A stretch of DNA of 64,000 nt from CAYSGL01 sp964520985 (GTDB taxonomy: Bacteria > Pseudomonadota > Alphaproteobacteria > Micavibrionales > Micavibrionaceae): contig CAZFPB010000001.1 of assembly GCA_964520985.1 (NCBI GenBank), positions 744,001-808,000 of the forward strand, read 5' to 3'. The translations under genes were made by a program, and so were the position numbers. Within the stretch, counting starts at the first letter, position 1; each line of letters opens with the position of its first letter. The notes under the pieces were generated by a model that did not search any database, was not told the DNA's origin, and saw only the letters and a program-made list of their open reading frames with translations. Below are positions 58,777 to 64,000 of the stretch, piece after piece.

Positions 58777-59513
58777 GCGCGCACCTGTAAAAATTCAACC
58801 GTGTCATTCTCCAGAACCGCGCAAGTCAAAACGCCGTGGCGGTATAGACCCGTATCAACATTGATGCGGTTCGGCAGCAATTCCGGGTGCTCGCTGATCG
58901 TGTGCCCATGCACGACACGCCACGGATGCAATCCCTCATATTCAATGAATGTTTCACGGATCATCCACATGTCTTCAGGCGCTTGCTCGTGCAGCGGAAA
59001 ATTCGGGCGGATACCCGCATGCACGAACAGATAATCACCGCACTGATAATACACATCCAGCGATTTCAGAAATTCCTGATGAGATGCGGGAACTTTCTCA
59101 TTCAGACTCTTGGATAAAAATTTCACCTGATCGGCAATCGGCCGCCGCGGATCGTGAATTACGTAGTAACTCTGCATCGTCTCCACACCGCCCCAGACCA
59201 GCCACTCATTGCTGTTGATCAGCGGGTCGCGCATGAATTCCAAAAGCCAGTGTTCGTGATTGCCTTTGAGGAAAATAAACTCGAATGGCAAGTCGCCATT
59301 CTTCAGCGCGATCAGATCATCCAGCAGCCCGGCGCTATCCGGCCCTCGATCGATGTAATCGCCGAGGAACACCACTTTAACATGCTTGATATCGCGCCCG
59401 CGTACATCCTCGGTGATGAGGTTCATCATTTTAGTCAGCTCGGCGCGGTGGCCATGCAAATCACCAATCGCATAAATACGCGTGTTCGGCGGTGTAATAT
59501 AGGGTCGCGTCAT
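58773..59513 (-). CDS. Calcineurin-like (PPP-type) phosphoesterase
   Basis: The 246-residue protein carries the four PPP-family metal motifs: YAIGDLHGHRAEL, VVFLGDYIDRGPDSAG, FIFLKGNHEHWLLE and VVHGHTISEHPE. Protein Ser/Thr phosphatases of the PrpA type and diadenosine tetraphosphatase (ApaH) share these; the GDYIDRGPD and HGHT pattern is between them. A candidate promoter TTGTTT-17-CATAGT ends 7 bases before ATG; no Shine-Dalgarno site. It starts 26 bases from the HDAC gene on the other strand. Confidence 0.87.
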   Translation of the reverse strand: MTRPYITPPNTRIYAIGDLHGHRAELTKMMNLITEDVRGRDIKHVKVVFLGDYIDRGPDSAGLLDDLIALKNGDLPFEFIFLKGNHEHWLLEFMRDPLINSNEWLVWGGVETMQSYYVIHDPRRPIADQVKFLSKSLNEKVPASHQEFLKSLDVYYQCGDYLFVHAGIRPNFPLHEQAPEDMWMIRETFIEYEGLHPWRVVHGHTISEHPELLPNRINVDTGLYRHGVLTCAVLENDTVEFLQVRA

Positions 59514-59524
59514 GGAGGTCACTA

Positions 59525-59533
59525 TGCTATAAA
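59525..59533 (+). promoter_or_regulatory. Extended -10 promoter of the HDAC gene, leaderless geometry
   Basis: TGCTATAAA (59525-59533) is a TGn-extended -10 element. GTG 59540 starts 6 bases later. No ribosome site is seen. A good -35 was not found, as expected for extended -10 promoters. Confidence 0.45.
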
Positions 59534-59539
59534 TCCCCA

Positions 59540-60448
59540 GTGAAAACAACGATCTACACACATGACAGCGCACTTTTGCATGATACCGGACCGGGCCATC
59601 CGGAAAGCCCGGATCGCCTGCGCGCGCTGCAGGATGTGCTGGCCGCTTACCCGCAGCGTCAGGCAATCCCCGCCACAATAGAGCAACTATTGCGCGCCCA
59701 TCCGCTCCATTACATTCAGGATATTGAGGATGCCACGCCCGCGCAGGGGATTGCCGCGCTCGATGGCGACACGCTCCTCAGTCCCCATAGCTACGACGCC
59801 GCGCTTCATGCCGCAGGCGCGGCGTGTCTGGCGGTCGATGATGTCATGACGGGAAAAACTAACACGGCCTTTTGCGCGATGCGCCCGCCGGGACATCATG
59901 CGGAGCCTGCCCGCGCGATGGGATTTTGCCTGTTCAATTCCGTCTTCATCGCCGCACGCCATGCGCAGGAAGCACACGGCCTCAAAAAAATCGCCATTCT
60001 TGATTTCGATGTGCATCACGGCAACGGCACGGATGCGATGACGCGTGCGCATGACGGTTCGATCCTGTATATCTCCGTCCATCAATATCCGCTCTGGCCC
60101 ATGAGTGGCATTGAAGAAGACAACGAAGCCAGCGTCAAAAACTTCACCCTGCCCGCCGGCACGGACAGCGCCGCGTTTCGCGCGCTCTATGAAAAGAAAG
60201 TCTTCCCGGCGCTCGACAAATTCGCGCCCGATCTACTGATGATCTCGGCCGGGTTCGATGGCCATGCCGACGATCCGCTGGCGCAATGGCAGCTTACGAC
60301 CGAGGACTTTGCGTGGGTCACCACCGCCCTCAAAAAAATTGCCGCGGCGCACTGCCACGGCAAGATCGTCTCGGTGTTAGAAGGCGGCTACGATTTGCCC
60401 GCGCTGGCGGCCAGCGTCAAAGCCCATCTCGACGCGCTCAGCGCCTAA
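59540..60448 (+). CDS. Histone deacetylase superfamily protein
   Basis: This 302-residue protein has the HDAC fold: HPESPDRLRAL, MRPPGHHAEPARAMGFCLFN (catalytic His pair), LDFDVHHGNGTDAMT (metal-binding Asp/His), SAGFDGHADDPLAQ (second metal Asp) and LEGGYDLPALA. Bacterial relatives deacetylate acetylpolyamines or acetoin-linked substrates. Start is GTG 59540; no Shine-Dalgarno site. It overlaps the convergent small gene by 4 bases. Confidence 0.92.
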   Translation: MKTTIYTHDSALLHDTGPGHPESPDRLRALQDVLAAYPQRQAIPATIEQLLRAHPLHYIQDIEDATPAQGIAALDGDTLLSPHSYDAALHAAGAACLAVDDVMTGKTNTAFCAMRPPGHHAEPARAMGFCLFNSVFIAARHAQEAHGLKKIAILDFDVHHGNGTDAMTRAHDGSILYISVHQYPLWPMSGIEEDNEASVKNFTLPAGTDSAAFRALYEKKVFPALDKFAPDLLMISAGFDGHADDPLAQWQLTTEDFAWVTTALKKIAAAHCHGKIVSVLEGGYDLPALAASVKAHLDALSA

Positions 60449-60603
60449 TGCAGATCGTCGGCCCGTTCGCGAGGACGCGAACTTAAGGTCAGATCAACCT
60501 GATGCTGATGACGCAATTCATGCTCGCGGCGCAGCTGCCAGAGGGTGAAATTGAGGTTTTTAAAGTCCTGAGACTGATCATGATGTTGAGCTTTAGAGGC
60601 CAT
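60445..60603 (-). CDS. Small hydrophilic protein (52 residues)
   Basis: On the minus strand AAAGGAG stands 6 bases before an ATG that opens 52 codons. The product begins MASKAQHHDQSQDFKN, holds a short amphipathic stretch (NFTLWQLRREHELRHQHQ) and ends SSRPRERADDLH. His and basic residues dominate. The ribosome site and exact convergent 4-base overlap with the HDAC stop support coding. A -10 TATAAT (60642-60637) lies upstream. No family recognised. Confidence 0.6.
   Translation of the reverse strand: MASKAQHHDQSQDFKNLNFTLWQLRREHELRHQHQVDLTLSSRPRERADDLH
60465..60482. repeat. Perfect 7-base inverted repeat with AGGA loop
   Basis: GTTCGCG (60465-60471) and CGCGAAC (60476-60482) flank AGGA, inside the 3' end of the 52-codon gene. 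It could be a mild terminator for the HDAC transcript, though no T run follows. Confidence 0.4.
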
Positions 60604-60687
60604 GGGGTATCTCCTTTTATCGCCAAACTGTTCTTTATTATACGCCCGCGCCCCTGTATTATGTCTTGCAAAGATGGTTTATCAGCC

Positions 60688-60716
60688 TTGCGAAATTGCG
60701 GTATCTCGCGTATAGT
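60688..60716 (+). promoter_or_regulatory. Promoter of xseB-ispA
   Basis: TTGCGA (60688-60693), a 17-base spacer and TATAGT (60711-60716). The leader is about 36 bases. The region also holds an 8-base inverted repeat, GGTTTATC (60676-60683) with GATAAACC (60724-60731), that brackets the promoter and may be an operator. Confidence 0.5.
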
Positions 60717-60758
60717 CTCGCCGGATAAACCGATTAAAAATTGTGGTAAATCAGGCAG

Positions 60759-61004
60759 ATGGCAAAAAACACGGCGCTGGAATCGCTCTCCTTCGAGCAG
60801 GCTTTGGATGAGCTTGAAGGAATCGTGCGCGACCTCGAAACCGGCAAAGCACCGCTTGAGGAGTCCATTGGCGCGTATGAGCGCGGTATCGCCCTGAAAA
60901 ACTACTGTGATAAAAAGCTCAAAGAAGCCCAGTCGAAGATTGAAAAAATTACGATAACCCCCGGCGGCGCGGTCTCTACCGAACCGTTCGACCTGAATTC
61001 ATAA
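60759..61004 (+). CDS. xseB: Exodeoxyribonuclease VII small subunit
   Basis: The 81-residue protein is the small subunit that coats the XseA arm and supports processive ssDNA degradation. Family signature: SFEQALDELEGIVRDLETGKAPLEESI and YERGIALKNYCDKKLKEAQSKIE. The length is typical. It precedes ispA by 19 bases, the order found in E. coli and many alphaproteobacteria. Confidence 0.95.
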   Translation: MAKNTALESLSFEQALDELEGIVRDLETGKAPLEESIGAYERGIALKNYCDKKLKEAQSKIEKITITPGGAVSTEPFDLNS

Positions 61005-61023
61005 GTTTAATAAGGAACACATC

Positions 61024-61932
61024 ATGCCTTCACCAAGAGAAGCATCCGGCAATCTGCAACGCGTGATGGAAGAAGCCATCAGCGCGGTCAACAAAACCAT
61101 CGAGCGCCTGTTGCCGGAAACGGACTTGGCCGAAAATCGCCTGTATGAAGCGATGCGCTATGGTGTGCTGGGCGGCGGTAAACGCTTGCGCCCGATCATG
61201 GTGATGGAAACCGCGCGCCTGTTTAACGTCGATCCGAACAAAGCGCGCCGCGTCGCTGCTGCGCTCGAATTCGTTCACTGTTATTCACTCATCCACGATG
61301 ACTTGCCCGCGATGGATGACTCCGATCTGCGCCGTGGCCAGCCTTCGGTTCACCGCAAATACGATGAAGCCACCGCCATTCTCGCAGGCGACGCCCTGCT
61401 CACGCTTGCCTTCGATGTGCTCGCGCATCCTGACACGCATCCCGATCCGCACGTGCGCATTGAATTGGTGCGCAAACTTGCGATTGCGTCCGGCCCGCAC
61501 GGTATGGTCGGCGGGCAGATGCTTGACCTGATCGGTGAAGAAAAAGAATTCGATCTGGGCACTATCTCACGCCTGCAACGCATGAAGACAGGTCAGTTGA
61601 TGGCCTTTGCGTGTGAAGCCGGCGCCATCCTCGGCAAAGCCGATGAAATTCACAAACGCGCTTTGTGCAACTACGCCTACGATCTCGGCCTCGCCTTCCA
61701 GGTGACCGACGACGTTCTCGACGTTGAAGCCGACCCCGCCATGACGGGCAAGCCTGCCAACCAGGACGACAAAGCCGGTAAATCCACCTTCGTCTCGACA
61801 ATGGGTAAGGAACAGGCCAAAGGCCGCGCCGACATGCTGATCCGCCAAGCCATGGGCCACCTGAAAGTCTTCGAAGCACGCGGCGACAACTTAAAAGAAC
61901 TCGCCCTCTATGTGCTGGAACGCAGGGCATAG
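61024..61932 (+). CDS. ispA: Farnesyl diphosphate synthase (polyprenyl synthetase)
   Basis: The 302-residue prenyltransferase joins IPP to allylic diphosphates. First Asp-rich motif DDLPAMDDSD (in HDDLPAMDD), second DDVLDVEAD; GGKRLRPIMV and KTGQLMAFACEAGAIL are typical of IspA. An insertion next to the first motif (DDxxAMD type) fits bacterial FPP synthase. It follows xseB and starts behind AAGGAACAC. Confidence 0.95.
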   Translation: MPSPREASGNLQRVMEEAISAVNKTIERLLPETDLAENRLYEAMRYGVLGGGKRLRPIMVMETARLFNVDPNKARRVAAALEFVHCYSLIHDDLPAMDDSDLRRGQPSVHRKYDEATAILAGDALLTLAFDVLAHPDTHPDPHVRIELVRKLAIASGPHGMVGGQMLDLIGEEKEFDLGTISRLQRMKTGQLMAFACEAGAILGKADEIHKRALCNYAYDLGLAFQVTDDVLDVEADPAMTGKPANQDDKAGKSTFVSTMGKEQAKGRADMLIRQAMGHLKVFEARGDNLKELALYVLERRA

Positions 61933-61953
61933 TTAAAACCGAACGAGAGTATA

Positions 61954-62412
61954 ATGAGTAACATCCCTGAAACGAATTTTAGTATTGCCGTTGAAATCCT
62001 GAAAAAAATCGGCGAGGCCGACAATCGCGCCAAGCAGGATATTCTAAACAGAATGCAGCGCGCCTGGGTTGCCGAGGAAGAGCCGAAAAACACACTCAAA
62101 GCCATTTTTACCAGCAAGGCTTTCTGGGATGGTGCCAAACAGGTTTTCACAGCCCCGTTCCATTTTGTCGCCGGATTTTTCAAACCCTCTAACAACACCC
62201 CGCCGCAAATACTGGACCGCGCCGATTCATTCGATGGGTATGCGCGCGGAATGTGTAAAGCGATCAGGGCACATTTGGCAGAAAATCCTCTTATCCTGGA
62301 AGATATTCATCTCAACAACAAAGAGCGGGACCTGCTAAACCTGCCCCATCGCAGCCCGATTAAATATGCGGATGAGCCATCATTCATAGCTTCATCCAAT
62401 CTGCAGATGTAG
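61954..62412 (+). CDS. Unknown protein between ispA and dxs
   Basis: The 152-residue product has GAGAG before ATG (spacing 4). It is largely helical: NFSIAVEILKKIGEADNRAKQDILNRMQ, then AIFTSKAFWDGAKQVFTAPFHFVAGFFK, a hydrophobic amphipathic segment that could peripherally bind membrane. No motif or family recognised. It starts 21 bases after ispA, so it probably shares its transcript. Closely relates to nothing else in the window. Confidence 0.68.
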   Translation: MSNIPETNFSIAVEILKKIGEADNRAKQDILNRMQRAWVAEEEPKNTLKAIFTSKAFWDGAKQVFTAPFHFVAGFFKPSNNTPPQILDRADSFDGYARGMCKAIRAHLAENPLILEDIHLNNKERDLLNLPHRSPIKYADEPSFIASSNLQM

Positions 62413-62414
62413 AC

Positions 62415-63164
62415 CTACGGCGCGAGCTTAAAAGGACTATACTCTTCCCTGTTTTCCTGATTGCGTCGGTACACGTCATCCGTATCCTTAAACTTCACGC
62501 CGACATTCATTTCCATGAAATGAAGTTGCTCGTACAAAGATGACGGCAGAACATGCATCATTAAGGCCGTCGCCAGATAACGGGTTTGATTATGGTCTCG
62601 ACCAAAAACAATAGGGCCATCCGCCAGAGCCTCTTGAATGATCCGCCCAATATCGTAATGAAGAAGCTGCCGCCCCCGGTCTACTTGCTCAACTTTATTA
62701 AGCATACCGGCCTTGGCAAAATCACTGATGATGTCTGAATTACCCAGATGATATTCTGCATACTCTTTGACAATCCGCAGAATGCGTCCAACAGGAATTT
62801 TCGCCGTTGCGGCGATAAAAGTGGGAAAGTCACAATGAGGTGTTAGACGCCCGGTTTTACGATCATGTATCCCCGCATGCGCGACAACATCCAAAATTAC
62901 AGACGCATTTTCCCGTCTGACCGTTATTTCGTGCAAGTCCGTATCTTCAATCGGATAATCATGTTCATCATACGTCGGTTGAAACGGCAAGTTGTAGCCA
63001 ACCCATACATCCGGTGCCATCATCCAGAGATCGTGAGCGCTGATCCGGCGCTCTTCTTCAATCTGCTTTGCGATATCGGGCGTTGCATTTCCAATGATCG
63101 GAAAACTTTCCGATAAAAAACGAACGGGAAGGCTCCCCATACTGCTGCGGCTGTATTTTGACAT
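62415..63164 (-). CDS. Unknown cytosolic protein, convergent with 61954 gene
   Basis: This is a 249-residue protein with no signal or span. It has HDLWMMAPDVWVGYNLPFQPTYDEHDY, a VVAHAGIHDRKTGRLTPHCDFPTF segment and VFGRDHNQTRYLATALMM. His and Asp cluster (DVVAHAGIHD, TPHCDF), which could be a metal site, but no family is known to me. A perfect TTGACA (minus strand, 63200-63195) stands upstream of the ATG with a weak -10 (TACTTA), ending 6 bases before it. It separates ispA from dxs. Confidence 0.65.
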   Translation of the reverse strand: MSKYSRSSMGSLPVRFLSESFPIIGNATPDIAKQIEEERRISAHDLWMMAPDVWVGYNLPFQPTYDEHDYPIEDTDLHEITVRRENASVILDVVAHAGIHDRKTGRLTPHCDFPTFIAATAKIPVGRILRIVKEYAEYHLGNSDIISDFAKAGMLNKVEQVDRGRQLLHYDIGRIIQEALADGPIVFGRDHNQTRYLATALMMHVLPSSLYEQLHFMEMNVGVKFKDTDDVYRRNQENREEYSPFKLAP

Positions 63165-63170
63165 GACCTA

Positions 63171-63200
63171 TAAGTACAATCATTGTTAATTTTATGTCAA
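63171..63200 (-). promoter_or_regulatory. Candidate promoter of the 62415 gene
   Basis: Minus strand TTGACA (63200-63195), an 18-base spacer and TACTTA (63176-63171); ATG at 63164 is 6 bases beyond. The -10 is poor, so confidence is limited. Confidence 0.35.
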
Positions 63201-63246
63201 TATAATAACCATGGAATTCCGCCCCCCGTCACGCTAAAACCAATCC

Positions 63247-64000
63247 ATGGCTCAACCATCTGAAAATACGGCGGAAAACCGCGCTTCCACAACGCCTCTG
63301 CTGGATCAAATTAACGATCCGGCGGATATGCGCGACCTGTCCGATACTGAATTAAAACAACTGGCAGATGAACTGCGTCGTGAGACGATTGATGCCGTGT
63401 CTGTTACCGGCGGGCATCTTGGTGCGGGCCTTGGCGTTGTCGAACTCACTGTCGCCATTCACGCCGTGTTCAACACGCCGGACGACAAACTGATCTGGGA
63501 TGTCGGCCATCAATGTTATCCGCATAAAATTCTGACCGGACGCCGCGATCGTATTCGCACGCTGCGTATGGGCAACGGCCTTTCTGGTTTCACCAAGCGC
63601 GCGGAGAGCGTCTACGACCCGTTCGGCGCCGCGCATTCTTCCACCTCTATCTCTGCCGGTGTTGGTATGGCAACGGCGAGCACGCTGGCCGCCCAAAAAA
63701 ACCATGTGATCGCCGTAATCGGCGATGGCGCGATGTCCGCCGGCATGGCCTATGAAGCGATCAACCATGCGGGAGACCTGAACAGCAACCTCATCGTTAT
63801 CCTCAACGACAACAACATGTCGATTGCGCCGCCGGTTGGCGCGATGAGCAAATACCTGACGAACCTTGTCTCGTCAAAGCCGTATCTGACTGCCCGCGAA
63901 GCCGCGAAAAAAATCACCTCGATCTTGCCGACGCCGTTGCGCCGCGCCGCCGCGAAAGCCGAAGAAGCCGCGCGCGTTGCCATGGGCGGCGGCACCTTGT
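63247..64000 (+). CDS. dxs: 1-deoxy-D-xylulose-5-phosphate synthase, N-terminal part (3' truncated by window)
   Basis: Translation from ATG 63247 stays open to the window edge (251 codons). Conserved features: DLSDTELKQLADELRRETID, SVTGGHLGAGLGVVELTVAIHAVF, DVGHQCYPHKILTGRR, the thiamine motif GDGAMSAGMAYEAINHAG and NDNNMSIAPPVGAMS. It condenses pyruvate and glyceraldehyde-3-phosphate into DXP, the first step of the MEP pathway. No Shine-Dalgarno site is visible. A TATAAT (63201-63206) upstream is a possible -10. Confidence 0.95.
   Translation, partial: MAQPSENTAENRASTTPLLDQINDPADMRDLSDTELKQLADELRRETIDAVSVTGGHLGAGLGVVELTVAIHAVFNTPDDKLIWDVGHQCYPHKILTGRRDRIRTLRMGNGLSGFTKRAESVYDPFGAAHSSTSISAGVGMATASTLAAQKNHVIAVIGDGAMSAGMAYEAINHAGDLNSNLIVILNDNNMSIAPPVGAMSKYLTNLVSSKPYLTAREAAKKITSILPTPLRRAAAKAEEAARVAMGGGTL

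Noticed and set aside
1..64000. CRISPR arrays, insertion sequences, integrases, phage or rRNA genes
   Set aside because: I looked for regularly spaced repeats, transposase DDE motifs, terminal inverted repeats with target duplications and rRNA-like stretches. None was found. The repeated CCCCGCT/AGCGGGG hairpins at 19.6, 20.1 and 33.5 kb are terminators.

Overview
This 64 kb window looks like a chromosomal segment of an alphaproteobacterium of moderately high GC content. Nearly every base is coding, and the segment is mostly conserved housekeeping genes in short operons. The clues to lineage are TrmFO, split glycine dehydrogenase subunits, an ispH-thrB-rnhA run, xseB-ispA-dxs, and yajC-secD-secF close to homologues of the mitochondrial complex I assembly factors NDUFAF3 and NDUFAF6. 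The many small lipoproteins and the gene set would suit a Micavibrio-like or Rhodospirillales-like organism, but sequence reading alone does not settle the genus. There is no insertion sequence, prophage, CRISPR array or rRNA. One tRNA, tRNA-Leu(GAG), is present.

Layout: 1-5.6 kb is a metal and stress block: the end of a TonB receptor, zur, a DUF305 protein, beta-carbonic anhydrase, a ZIP transporter and a DJ-1/PfpI protein. 5.7-17.7 kb holds kup, a compact ydbH-ynbE-ydbL envelope operon, lipoproteins, ltrA, an amino acid permease, an FAD oxidoreductase, a PQQ-type sugar dehydrogenase and two tandem homologous genes of unknown function. 17.9-25.1 kb holds rimO and the glycine cleavage genes gcvT-gcvH-gcvPA-gcvPB; the last two are separated by a small antisense gene. 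25.1-35.2 kb is accessory: AT-richer unknown genes, small lipoproteins (one MliC-like), a Y-family polymerase, trmFO, an alpha/beta hydrolase, an NDUFAF6-like protein, sodB, phosphoesterase, terC and an NDUFAF3-like protein. 35.2-45.2 kb is mainly minus strand: a peptidoglycan-binding lipoprotein, secF-secD-yajC, a degenerate LytM protein with pcm, a DUF4153 membrane protein and serS. 45.2-64 kb holds N-formylglutamate amidohydrolase, lipB, a lone pilin-like gene, tRNA-Leu, maeB, mgtE, a class A PBP, rnhA-thrB-ispH, an AGE epimerase, a PPP phosphatase, an HDAC-family gene, xseB-ispA and the start of dxs.

The glycine cleavage proteins T, H and P need lipoylated GcvH, and lipB lies in the same window. 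IspH, IspA and Dxs are three parts of one isoprenoid pathway. YajC-SecD-SecF, the LytM protein, PBP1A and the YdbH system all serve envelope building.

Points worth a second look: a recurrent promoter arrangement in which a good -35/-10 pair ends 4-10 bases before a start codon without a Shine-Dalgarno site, implying many leaderless mRNAs; three genes of 30, 47 and 52 codons with good ribosome binding sites; a tandem pair of homologous unknown proteins (16764-17716); an unusually short YdbH; two unknown genes sitting between ispA and dxs; and a 1 kb reading frame that runs antisense through two lipoprotein genes.
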